A DNA stretch of 64,000 nt from Kosakonia sacchari (GTDB lineage Bacteria > Pseudomonadota > Gammaproteobacteria > Enterobacterales > Enterobacteriaceae). Below are positions 8,885 through 16,246 of this stretch, piece after piece (within the stretch, counting starts at the first letter, position 1; the number at the start of each line of letters is the position of its first letter). Under the pieces are notes generated by a model. It was not told the origin of the DNA and did no database searches. It saw only the letters and a program-made list of their open reading frames with translations. A program made the position numbers and the translations under genes. Where the stretch lies: assembly GCA_900109485.1 (NCBI GenBank), contig FOAY01000001.1:417914-481913 (forward strand), read 5' to 3'.

Positions 8885-9954
8885 TGGTCCTCCCGTCGCG
8901 TGCGCGGATCGAAGATGCGGTACAGCAGATCGCACAGCAGATTAAGGGCGACAAAAATCGCACCGGTCAGTAGAGTGCAGCCGACCACGGCGTTCATGTC
9001 GCCCGCCAGCAGAGCGTTGGTCAGGTAGCGGCCAAAACCGGGCCAGGCGAAGACGGTTTCCGTCAATACCGCCCCTTCCAGCAGCCACGCCCAGGAGAGC
9101 GCCACCACGGTCAGCACCGGGACAGCAACATTGCGAAACGCGTGTACCCAGACGCAGCGCGCCCAGGACAAGCCTTTGACGCGGGCGGTGATGATGTACT
9201 CCTGGGAGAGTTGCTCGATCATAAAGCTGCGGGTCATACGGCTGATATACGCCAGTGCGCTCAGCCCAAGGATCGAGGCGGGCAGAATGATGTGGCTGAA
9301 GACATTTTTGAATACCGCCCAGTTGCCGTTCAGGGCGCTATCCAGCAGCCAGAATCCGGTGACCGGGTGCAGCTCGAATTCGTAGATAAAGTCGATGCGT
9401 CCCGGCCCGCCGATCCAGCCAAGGGTGGCGTAAAACAGTAGCAGCCCCATCAATCCCAGCCAGAAATGCGGCGTGGAGTAACTCAGCAAACCGACAAAAC
9501 GGATCAGATGATCAAACCATGAGTTGCGGTACATCGCAGCGAAGACCCCGGCGGGAATGCCGAGGCCGACGCCAATTATCGCCGCCACCGTGGCCAGTTC
9601 CAGCGTCGCCGGAAAGACGCGGGCAATATCCTGCGCCACGGGCTGGCTGGTGGTCAGCGCGGTGCCGAAATCCAGGTGCAGCAGCTGCCAGACATAATCG
9701 ACAAACTGTTTCCACAGCGGCTGATTCAGCCCGAGTTGCGCATACATCTTCTCGTAGGCTTCGTGGCTGGCGTTATCGCCAATCACCGCCACTACCGGGT
9801 CGATAGGCAGCAGCCGACCGATAAAGAAGGTCAGCGCCGCCAGCCCCAGCAGCGTACAGCAGATGGAAAGGGCTCCCCGAAAGAGACGGCCTGCCAGGCG
9901 CATCCACGGCGGCGGAGTGTTATCGGTTGTGGTCGGTGCAATAACCTGAGACAT
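8881..9954 (-). CDS. Peptide-type ABC transporter permease (DppB-like)
   Basis: About 357 residues of inner-membrane permease. It has an N-terminal helix (ALSICCTLLGLAALTFFIGR), the conserved QLGLNQPLWKQFVDYV segment before the binding-protein-dependent transport domain, and the EAA-like loop (ITARVKGLSWARCVWVHAFRN). ATG 9954 is preferred over the TTG at 9960 because GGAGG lies 6 nt before it. It starts 12 bp after the solute-binding protein gene and is coupled to the DppC-like gene by ATGA. Confidence 0.9.
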   Translation of the reverse strand: MSQVIAPTTTDNTPPPWMRLAGRLFRGALSICCTLLGLAALTFFIGRLLPIDPVVAVIGDNASHEAYEKMYAQLGLNQPLWKQFVDYVWQLLHLDFGTALTTSQPVAQDIARVFPATLELATVAAIIGVGLGIPAGVFAAMYRNSWFDHLIRFVGLLSYSTPHFWLGLMGLLLFYATLGWIGGPGRIDFIYEFELHPVTGFWLLDSALNGNWAVFKNVFSHIILPASILGLSALAYISRMTRSFMIEQLSQEYIITARVKGLSWARCVWVHAFRNVAVPVLTVVALSWAWLLEGAVLTETVFAWPGFGRYLTNALLAGDMNAVVGCTLLTGAIFVALNLLCDLLYRIFDPRTRREDQ

Positions 9955-9966
9955 CAGCAACCTCCA

Positions 9967-11559
9967 TTACTTACTTGCGTCACCGTACCAGACGCGAAAA
10001 CCGTTCCACGTCCAGTTCTTCACCGCCGGGCTAATGCCCGCGCTGTTGTACATCTGGAACATGATCGCCATCGGCCCTTTCTCCATCACCTCTTTCTGCA
10101 ATGCGGCATACATCTCGCTGCGTTTGGCGTCATCCGGCTCCAGCAGGGCGGCTTCCACTTTCTGGTTCATCTGTGCGTCGTAGTAAGCAGCGCGCCAGCT
10201 TGGATATTGCGTGGCGCGCGCCTCTTTGCGGTTATCCGGGTTAAATACCAGCCTTGAGGCATTACCGTAGGCATCTGGCACGGAGGTTTGCCACGCCATC
10301 ATCGCGCTCTGGAATTCGCGTCCGCGCGCCCGGCTAAACAACTGGGCGTTCGCCATGCGCTCCAGCGTCAGCTTGACGCCGATTTTCGACGCATTTTGCT
10401 GGATGCTTTGCGCGATGGGCGCCGAGTGGGCAAGAGTGCCGAAAATCACCGAGGCGCTAAAACCATTCGGGTAACCGGCTTCGGTGAGTAACTGTTTGGC
10501 TTTTGCCAGATCGAGTTTGAACGGCTGGCCTTCCTTTTCGTCCAGCGCGCCGAAAGCGCCAAGCTGTACAAAGCTCGCGCGCGGTACGCCGAGGTAAGGC
10601 ATCACGCTTTTGCCTAAGCCGTCGTAGTCGATCAGATAGCGCATGGCGAGGCGCACTTTTTCATTTTTGAAGATCGGATCTTCATTGTTGAAGGTCCAGA
10701 AAAAGAGCTGCGGTTTCAGGACTTTGTCCACCCTGACTTTGCCGCCTTCATCCAGGGTTTTCAGATCGTCAGCCGACAGATCGCGGGCAATATCCACATC
10801 GCCCTGCGTCAGCAGCAGGCGCTGCGTGCCGGTTTCGGCAACGTGGCGGATCAGTACACGTTTCAGTACCGGCGCTTTGCCCCAGTAGTTATCGGTGGCC
10901 TGCAACATCACGCCTTCACCGGCGTTCCAGCGCACCAGTTGATACGGGCCAACGCAGGCGGTGTGCGTGGTGAGGTATTTGTGGCCGAAGTCGCCCTCCA
11001 CGGCCTCTTTTTCCACCACTTTGCGGTTGAGCAGCGACGAGACGTTATTGGCCGCGATTGCCTGTAAAACGAGGCTGGTGGGGTAGGGTTTATCCAGCAT
11101 CATCACCAGCGTTTTGTCATCCGGCGCGGTAATGCGGCTGTCGACATTCTCTTTGTTAAAGCCATATTCGGTGATCTGTGCGGCGTTACCGTAACCGAGT
11201 TTCACCACCCGCTGTATGGACCACGCCAGATCGCCTGCGCTGGCGGGCGTGCCGTCCGGGAACTTCAGGTTGTCCTGCAAATGGAAGGTAATGGTTTTGC
11301 GATCCGGCGACACATCCCAGCTTTTCGCCATTGCCGGGGTCAGTTTCTTCTCATCTTTCACATCAAAATCGACCAGCGCGTCGCAGGTGTTGGCGTAGAT
11401 TTCGCTGGTCACCACTTCGCCAATCTGCGCCGGATCCCAGGTGCTGATGGCGTCAATATTCCATGCCATCACCAGTGAATCCGGCGGCGTGGCGGCCTGA
11501 GCATTAAGGCTGACGGCGCTGGTCAGTGCCACGGCTACGGCAATCGGGGTGAATTTCAT
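9967..11559 (-). CDS. Periplasmic solute-binding protein of a peptide-type ABC importer (SBP_bac_5 family)
   Basis: 530 residues with a Sec signal peptide (MKFTPIAVAVALTSAVSLNAQA, cleavage probably after the AQA at about 22). The mature family-5 binding protein shows hallmarks such as KSWDVSPDRKTITFHL, LKFPDGTPASAGDLAWS and VRLAMRYLIDYDGL. Family 5 members bind di- and oligopeptides, nickel, glutathione and opine- or conjugate-type ligands. Nothing in the sequence fixes the ligand. The gene lies between the amidohydrolase (11 bp upstream) and the permeases, so import and hydrolysis are probably coupled. Confidence 0.9.
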   Translation of the reverse strand: MKFTPIAVAVALTSAVSLNAQAATPPDSLVMAWNIDAISTWDPAQIGEVVTSEIYANTCDALVDFDVKDEKKLTPAMAKSWDVSPDRKTITFHLQDNLKFPDGTPASAGDLAWSIQRVVKLGYGNAAQITEYGFNKENVDSRITAPDDKTLVMMLDKPYPTSLVLQAIAANNVSSLLNRKVVEKEAVEGDFGHKYLTTHTACVGPYQLVRWNAGEGVMLQATDNYWGKAPVLKRVLIRHVAETGTQRLLLTQGDVDIARDLSADDLKTLDEGGKVRVDKVLKPQLFFWTFNNEDPIFKNEKVRLAMRYLIDYDGLGKSVMPYLGVPRASFVQLGAFGALDEKEGQPFKLDLAKAKQLLTEAGYPNGFSASVIFGTLAHSAPIAQSIQQNASKIGVKLTLERMANAQLFSRARGREFQSAMMAWQTSVPDAYGNASRLVFNPDNRKEARATQYPSWRAAYYDAQMNQKVEAALLEPDDAKRSEMYAALQKEVMEKGPMAIMFQMYNSAGISPAVKNWTWNGFRVWYGDASK

Positions 11560-11570
11560 GTCGGATATCC

Positions 11571-12998
11571 TTATAACGTGGGCGGGCGTGGCTGGATGGG
11601 CGGCATCACTTCTTCCGGGATGGGGCAGTGATACGGTTTTTCGCTCACCTGCTCGAAGTGCGCTTTTTTCACCTGCGCCAGTAGCACTTTGTCGGTCAAC
11701 ACATCGACGGCGGTGGCGGCCATCACTTTCGCCACATGGGCAAGGCCTTTGTGGGCGGCTGGCATTTTGCCCTGGGCGGTGAGTTGCCAGGAGTGGCCCG
11801 GCGTGCCAATCGCCATGGTGGGAATATGCGCCTGCACGGTCGGAAGCACCCAGCTCACATCGCCGACGTCGGTGGAACCGATCATCACTTCGCCGTGGGT
11901 ATCCAGCGGGATGATGTAGTCGCTGAGCGGTTTCGGGTTTGCCGGTTTAATCCCGGTTTTGCGGTAGCAACTGGCAATCTCCTCTGCGGAGAGCGTGTCC
12001 TGGATTTCGGCGGCAAAGGCCATGTCGGCGTCGTCGAACGGCACCGTACCAAGGCTTTCCAGATTGCGCTGCATCGCCTCTTCCAGCGGACGGTTGCCGA
12101 GCAGGTTAGAGACGGCGCTCATGATGCTGATCTCCACTTTGGTGTCGGTCATCAGCGCCGCACCCTGCGCCACGCGTTTTACGCGTTCGTTCAGCTCAAA
12201 CATGGCGTGGACATCGCGGGCGCGGATGGCGTAACGCACTGCGGCTTTCGCCTGCACCACGTTCGGCGCAATGCCGCCGGAATCAAGCATCGCGTAATGG
12301 ATGCGGGAATCCTGCGGTACGTGCTCACGCAGAAACTGGACGCCCACGTTCATCAATTCTGCGGCGTCGAGCGCGCTGCGGCCTAAATGCGGGGAAGCGG
12401 CGGCGTGGGAGGAGCGGCCGGTGAAGAAGAAGTCCATGCGGGTATTGGCCAGCGACAGCGGTTTCGCCACTTCATGATGTGCGCTGGGGTGCCAGGTTAT
12501 CGCCACATCAACACCATCGAAAGCTCCCGCGCGCGCCATAAAGGATTTCGCCGCGCCGCCTTCTTCCGCCGGACAACCGTAGTAACGCACCCGGCCTGGC
12601 GTGCCGGTCTCTTCCAGCCAGGCTTTCAGCGCGGTGGCCGCCAGCATGGCGCCGGAGCCGAGCAGGTTATGCCCGCAACCGTGGCCATGACCGTTGCCCG
12701 GCAGCGGCGAGTAGTGCGCGACGCCGGAGGCCTGGCTCAGGCCGGGCAGCGCATCGTATTCACCGAGGAAAGCGATGATCGGCCCGTCGCTTCCCGCTTC
12801 ACCCATCACCGCGGTAGGAATACCGGCGACGTTTTCGGTCACGCGGAAACCTTGCGTTTTTAGCATCGCGGTATGTTCGGCCACCGAGCGATATTCGGTG
12901 TAGCAGATCTCCGGCGTACCCCATACACGATCGCTGAGATCGCAGAAATCGTGCTGATAGTTCTCTACCCACTTCCAGACTAACGCTTTGTTTTCCAT
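11571..12998 (-). CDS. M20 family amidohydrolase, AbgB-like
   Basis: About 475 residues of the M20 metallopeptidase/amidohydrolase family, closest in style to AbgB (p-aminobenzoyl-glutamate hydrolase subunit B) and indole-acetyl-amino-acid hydrolases. Visible metal-site and family motifs are EYDALPGLSQ, GHGHGCGHNLLG, the EEGG acid pair, TWHPSAHH and the dimerisation-lid start GRSSHAAASPH. ATG 12998 is chosen because GGGGAG lies 5 nt upstream and it gives the family N-terminus (MENKALVWKWVEN); the longer frame from 13145 overlaps the lysR end. No AbgA-type partner is adjacent. By inference it cleaves an amide of the compound imported by the downstream ABC system. Confidence 0.87.
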   Translation of the reverse strand: MENKALVWKWVENYQHDFCDLSDRVWGTPEICYTEYRSVAEHTAMLKTQGFRVTENVAGIPTAVMGEAGSDGPIIAFLGEYDALPGLSQASGVAHYSPLPGNGHGHGCGHNLLGSGAMLAATALKAWLEETGTPGRVRYYGCPAEEGGAAKSFMARAGAFDGVDVAITWHPSAHHEVAKPLSLANTRMDFFFTGRSSHAAASPHLGRSALDAAELMNVGVQFLREHVPQDSRIHYAMLDSGGIAPNVVQAKAAVRYAIRARDVHAMFELNERVKRVAQGAALMTDTKVEISIMSAVSNLLGNRPLEEAMQRNLESLGTVPFDDADMAFAAEIQDTLSAEEIASCYRKTGIKPANPKPLSDYIIPLDTHGEVMIGSTDVGDVSWVLPTVQAHIPTMAIGTPGHSWQLTAQGKMPAAHKGLAHVAKVMAATAVDVLTDKVLLAQVKKAHFEQVSEKPYHCPIPEEVMPPIQPRPPTL

Positions 12999-13134
12999 GA
13001 TACTCCCCAGTTTGGTTGGTCGGCATAATGCGCACGCGTTAACGTCGCTGTACCACCAGAATGAGGGCAACTGTTCGCAAAAGGCCAATGAGCAATTCAC
13101 ACTGGCTATTCCGTTCTTGCATAGTCTGCCGCCA
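12999..13134 (-). promoter_or_regulatory. Leader of the amidohydrolase / ABC operon
   Basis: 136-bp gap between lysR and the amidohydrolase start, both on the minus strand. A 7-bp perfect hairpin TGCCGCC-atca-GGCGGCA (13127-13144) straddles the lysR stop and may end that transcript. The remainder is the only space for an operon promoter and LysR binding. No convincing -35/-10 pair could be assigned by eye. Confidence 0.3.
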
Positions 13135-14049
13135 TCAGGCGGCATGGGCGGTTTCGCTCTGTTGGATCAACTGCCAAAGTTGTTCCGCCTGCGGGTTGCG
13201 CAGCACCGGCTGGCGATAGAGACGGATCGCCAGTTTGATCTCCTGGTCACTGCTACCAGCGCGCACCAGCGTGCCGTTTGACAGCTCCTCGTGGACAAGG
13301 CTTAGCGGCAGCCAGGCGACGCCGCCGCCCGCCAGCGTCATCGCTTTCAGGTTGGCCGACATGCCGTTTTCATACACGGCTTCCAGCGGCAATGGGCGCT
13401 CGCTCAGCATTTGCGCCAGCGCATGGGCGAAAAAGGAGTGGCTGCCGTAGCTCAGCCACGGGATCGGGCGTCCGTTGGGGTTGATGGGGTAGAGCGGCTG
13501 CCCGCCGCTGTCCGGTCGGCAGACCGGAATCGCCCATTCGCGGCCTAAATGGATCATCGGGTAAGGTGCAAGCTGGCGGATCAGCGATACCGCGTCGTGG
13601 GCGTAGGTGAGCAGAAAATCGGTTTCGCCGCTGTGCAGCGTGGCGATGTGCTCGACAAAGCTCGGCTTGGAGTTGCACATGCGGATATACCCAAGCTGCT
13701 GTTGCAGATTCAGGCGCTGGATCCAGTCCGGGAAAAAGGTCAGCGACAGGGTATTGAGCATAGCAAAGCGCAACACCGCTGTGCGCGAGCGAAAGCGCTG
13801 GTTGAGATCGTTACGCAGATGGGTCATGGCGAACACGGTTTCGCTGGCGGTGGCGTGAAAGGCTTCGCCCTCCGGCGTCAGCGTGACCGGATAAGTTTTG
13901 CGATCGAACAGCGGGACGCCAAGCCACTCTTCCAGTTGGCGGATGCGACGGCTCAGGGCGGATTGGGTGATGTGCCGCTCATCGGCGGCGCGCGTGAAGC
14001 TAAGACTGCGGGCAACACTGAGAAAATCTTCGAACCATTTCAATTCCAT
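13135..14049 (-). CDS. LysR family transcriptional regulator, HypT-like
   Basis: 304 residues with an N-terminal winged HTH (FTRAADERHITQSALSRRIRQ) and a LysR substrate-binding domain. The effector domain resembles the E. coli YjiE/HypT group, for example the short-loop PIPWLSYGSHSFFAHAL and GGGVAWLPLSLVHEEL. It is transcribed in the same direction as the amidohydrolase/ABC genes, 136 bp upstream, and is the likely regulator of that cluster. The effector is probably the imported compound or a breakdown product, which is inference. Resemblance to HypT does not by itself imply hypochlorite sensing. Confidence 0.88.
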   Translation of the reverse strand: MELKWFEDFLSVARSLSFTRAADERHITQSALSRRIRQLEEWLGVPLFDRKTYPVTLTPEGEAFHATASETVFAMTHLRNDLNQRFRSRTAVLRFAMLNTLSLTFFPDWIQRLNLQQQLGYIRMCNSKPSFVEHIATLHSGETDFLLTYAHDAVSLIRQLAPYPMIHLGREWAIPVCRPDSGGQPLYPINPNGRPIPWLSYGSHSFFAHALAQMLSERPLPLEAVYENGMSANLKAMTLAGGGVAWLPLSLVHEELSNGTLVRAGSSDQEIKLAIRLYRQPVLRNPQAEQLWQLIQQSETAHAA

Positions 14050-14222
14050 AGCGATACCTTGTGAAATGAATGGGAAAACGTCTCCTCGGGTAAACAGTCA
14101 GTTAGGCAAGAAACGCGCCACTCTTGCAGGCGGGCGCTCACGCGCGCTGCGGCGCAGAGTAGGGGAAGAAGCCCCCATGATTGCGCAAAAAGCGCACTAA
14201 TGAGGTGCAACGGAGTAATATT

Positions 14223-14245
14223 AAGATGTATTATGAATGCATCTT
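14223..14245. promoter_or_regulatory. NsrR operator upstream of ygbA
   Basis: 23-bp inverted repeat AAGATGTATTA-T-GAATGCATCTT with the 11-1-11 layout of the NsrR consensus (remembered as AAGATGCATTT-n-AAATGCATCTT). The outer AAGATG/CATCTT arms are perfect. It lies 18 bp before the ygbA start, where a bound NsrR would block transcription until nitric oxide destroys its iron-sulfur cluster. Confidence 0.82.
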
Positions 14246-14263
14246 AATTGATGGGTATTGTGT

Positions 14264-14605
14264 ATGTCTGGTCCACGGATCCTGCGGGAGAAACTGACCA
14301 TCCGCAAAATGATCGCGCTCTATCAGCGTGCCTGCCCGGATGCGGTCAGCAGCGAATCGCACTATGCGAATTTGTACGCTTATGCGGAAAAACGGCTGGA
14401 TAAGTGCGTGTTCGGCGAAGAGAAACCGGCCTGCAAGCAGTGCCCGGTGCACTGTTACCAGCCGGCAAAGCGCGAAGAGATGAAGCAGATTATGCGCTGG
14501 GCGGGGCCGCGTATGTTATGGCGGCATCCGCTGTTGACGGTGCGCCATTTGATTGACGATAAACGCCCGGTGCCGGATTTGCCGGAGAAGTATCGGCGGA
14601 AATAA
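14264..14605 (+). CDS. ygbA: Nitrous-oxide-stimulated promoter family protein YgbA
   Basis: About 113 residues of the YgbA family, named for NO-responsive expression; in E. coli and Salmonella it belongs to the NsrR regulon and its biochemical role is not settled. A cysteine cluster C-x8-C-x2-C-x3-C (CVFGEEKPACKQCPVHC) suggests a metal or Fe-S site. ATG 14264 (MSGPRILREKL) is chosen over an in-frame TTG at 14258. The NsrR box just upstream supports the assignment. In E. coli ygbA also sits beside fhlA, but mutS, its other E. coli neighbour, is absent here. Confidence 0.88.
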   Translation: MSGPRILREKLTIRKMIALYQRACPDAVSSESHYANLYAYAEKRLDKCVFGEEKPACKQCPVHCYQPAKREEMKQIMRWAGPRMLWRHPLLTVRHLIDDKRPVPDLPEKYRRK

Positions 14606-14621
14606 ATCGATTTTCCGGCAT

Positions 14622-14714
14622 GTTGCCCGATGGCGCTGCGCTTACCGGGCCTACGGTATGGCGGGATATTGCTGGATTGCGTAGGCCGGATAAGGCGGAG
14701 CCGCCATCCGGCAA
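14622..14714. repeat. REP/BIME pair downstream of ygbA
   Basis: Two inverted REP units: TTGCCCGATGGCGCTGCGC with its CCGGGCCTAC end (14622-14654), and GTAGGCCGGATAAGGCGGAG with its CCATCCGGCAA end (14681-14714). This is the typical extragenic palindrome of enterobacteria, placed after a gene end, where such elements stabilise mRNA or end transcription. Confidence 0.85.
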
Positions 14715-14859
14715 TGGTGCCTGACTCGCAGGCATCTTGTATTTGAATGCTTTTATGCACGGATTTTGCGAAGCTGCTTCCGGGAATGGTAATCCCTTCA
14801 TCAGGTTAGTTATAATCCCTTGCCGCCTGTACGTGTTAGTCCTATGTTCTCTCCGCGCC

Positions 14860-15050
14860 TGCAAAATCAGGCGTCGGGATTGGAACCCTGCTCACTCACA
14901 GGCGACATATTTGTATGTCGTGCGTTTGGTCACACCTCAATGGCGGGCCGAATGGGGGCGTCGAGAGACGCGCTGGTCTGTGAGTCCGGTAGTTCCAACC
15001 CTGTTCGGTTCTGCCACCAATGAGATTGGAACCTCTGGTGGCGGTTAGCA
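14860..15050 (+). ncRNA. C4-antisense-RNA / ash-icd-like leader block
   Basis: Highly structured non-coding stretch ahead of the orphan gene at 15075. Seen directly: a perfect 7-bp hairpin CGACATA-tttg-TATGTCG (14903-14920), GCGTC-gaga-GACGC (14958-14971) and GCCACCA/TGGTGGC (15013-15042). There is also a direct repeat GATTGGAACC at 14878-14887 and 15024-15033. The segment GTTCCAA (14992-14998) between the copies is complementary to TTGGAAC in both. One antisense block facing two targets is the logic of the phage P1/P4 C4 RNA. Translated fragments (GRMGASRDALV, SNPVRFC, TNEIGTSGGG) recall phage Ash/Icd-like proteins that overlap C4 RNAs, but no frame has a convincing start. RNA ends are approximate. 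Confidence 0.45.
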
Positions 15051-15074
15051 TCATCACTCACTTGAGACATTTTT

Positions 15075-15521
15075 ATGAACACGACACCAACCCTGACTCA
15101 CGCCTTATTTACCTCGCCGTTCAGCCACAGCACGGATTTCACTGAGCTTGCGGATAACTGCGAGCGTTTTGCCGAAGTGCTGGCGGAATGCGACGATCCG
15201 CAACAGAAAATGGCACTCTGCGGCAGGCTTTCTGCCTGTCTTAACCTGCTGCAACCCACGTTGCTCGATCCTGTTCCGGAACATTTAAAAGCCAGTCTGA
15301 CCGTTGAACATTTTCCTGGCCACCTCCCGCTATTTGAGCCAGAAGCCGACCAACTGTGTGGCTACTGTCAGACCCTGACACAACTGCTGATGAGCGGCAC
15401 GCTCGCGCCTGAACCCGAAAGCGTTCTCCGGGATTTGCTGTACAGACTGGTCGATTTTTTTGCCGATATGATGAAAGCACCGCGCTGGTTAAAACAGGGT
15501 GACATAATCATCGAGCTCTGA
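15075..15521 (+). CDS. Hypothetical protein, orphan gene behind a C4-like leader
   Basis: 148 residues, family not recognised. The protein is acidic and probably soluble, with no signal peptide or membrane segment. Predicted helix-rich regions (FTELADNCERFAEVLAECD, SACLNLLQPTLLD) surround a CGYC pair (DQLCGYCQTL), and two further cysteines lie in MALCGRLSACL. Only a weak GAG-type RBS precedes the ATG. The frame stays open throughout and ends in a clean stop before a REP element. The association with a C4/ash-like leader suggests phage- or satellite-derived cargo. It could also be an old resident gene; function unknown. Confidence 0.6.
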   Translation: MNTTPTLTHALFTSPFSHSTDFTELADNCERFAEVLAECDDPQQKMALCGRLSACLNLLQPTLLDPVPEHLKASLTVEHFPGHLPLFEPEADQLCGYCQTLTQLLMSGTLAPEPESVLRDLLYRLVDFFADMMKAPRWLKQGDIIIEL

Positions 15522-15775
15522 GACCGTGCCCGGTGGCGCTGCGCTTACCGGGCCTACCATTATGCTCTGGCAGATGTTTCCTTACAGCGACGCCGTAGTT
15601 TTATAAGCACAGATACGGAAGCGACGGTTTGAGCCGACCGCCGTCGGGTACTCGGGAGATGAGCATAGTGCGCAGCACCGATTTCCCGCGGGGCCGCGGT
15701 GAACGGAACCCTTCCACGATCTTCCAAAAACGCCGGATGGCGGAGCCGCCATCCGGCCTACAACTGCGGCAGCAC
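15522..15775. repeat. Convergent intergenic region with REP unit, long hairpin and unexplained GC-rich tract
   Basis: A REP unit occupies 15527-15557 (TGCCCGGTGGCGCTGCGC then CCGGGCCTAC). A 12-bp perfect hairpin GCCGGATGGCGG-ag-CCGCCATCCGGC lies at 15732-15757, suited to end transcription from both sides. Between them, 15579-15720 carries no plausible frame but several short inverted repeats (for example CCGCGGGGCCGCGG near 15697). It could be a remnant or a small RNA; no promoter was identified. Confidence 0.6.
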
Positions 15776-16204
15776 TCAGGCGCGCGTAGCGATCAAAATC
15801 GCCGACGCCTTAATCAGCGCAATCACGCGTTTACCGTTGCCCAGTTGCAGATCTTGCGCGCCTTCATTGGTCACTACCGCCACCAGCTCAAACCCGGCAT
15901 CGGTCTGCACATGCACCGTGGCGTTGACCGCGCCTTCGGTCACCGAGGTGACTTTCCCGGCGAACTGATTGCGGGCGGAGAATTTCAGCCCGCAGTCTTC
16001 CGTCGCCAGCGTCACCCACGGCGCTTTGATCAGCGCGATTGCCTCTTTGCCTGGCGTCAGCCCCAGCGCCGCCTGGCTGCTGCTGGTGACAATCGCCACC
16101 AGCTTTGCGCCGCCGTCGAGGGTGAGTTCCACTTCATCATTCACGGCACCGTGAGAAGTAGCACTGACCTTGCCCACTAACTGATTTCGCGCTGAAACTG
16201 CCAT
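15776..16204 (-). CDS. Molbindin-like protein with two Mop/TOBE domains
   Basis: 142 residues made of two tandem ~68-residue Mop (TOBE) domains, each opening with the same signature: SARNQLVGKVSATSHGAVN at residues 4-22 and SARNQFAGKVTSVTEGAVN at 76-94. Each also carries a ValAlaIleValT / LVAVVT strand and a GKEAIALIKA / GKRVIALIKA strand. Di-Mop proteins such as ModG bind molybdate or tungstate anions and buffer them in the cytoplasm. A GGAGGG RBS precedes the ATG. It lies 42 bp downstream of fhlA, although there is an AT-rich gap. Beside the formate hydrogenlyase regulon and not far from nasA, it probably supplies molybdenum homeostasis for these molybdoenzymes. No ATPase or DNA-binding part is present. 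Confidence 0.88.
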   Translation of the reverse strand: MAVSARNQLVGKVSATSHGAVNDEVELTLDGGAKLVAIVTSSSQAALGLTPGKEAIALIKAPWVTLATEDCGLKFSARNQFAGKVTSVTEGAVNATVHVQTDAGFELVAVVTNEGAQDLQLGNGKRVIALIKASAILIATRA

Positions 16205-16246
16205 AAGCCCTCCATTATGTATGGATATGTTGAATGTTTTTTCAGC

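Noticed and set aside
14622-14714. Possible CRISPR-like repeats
   Set aside because: Repeats are inverted REP units, occur in ones to threes, and have no regular spacers or cas genes; none of the repeat sets in the window is a CRISPR array.
14878-15033. tRNA-like TTGGAACC motifs
   Set aside because: No cloverleaf, anticodon stem or CCA-end could be built; better explained by the C4-like antisense pairing.
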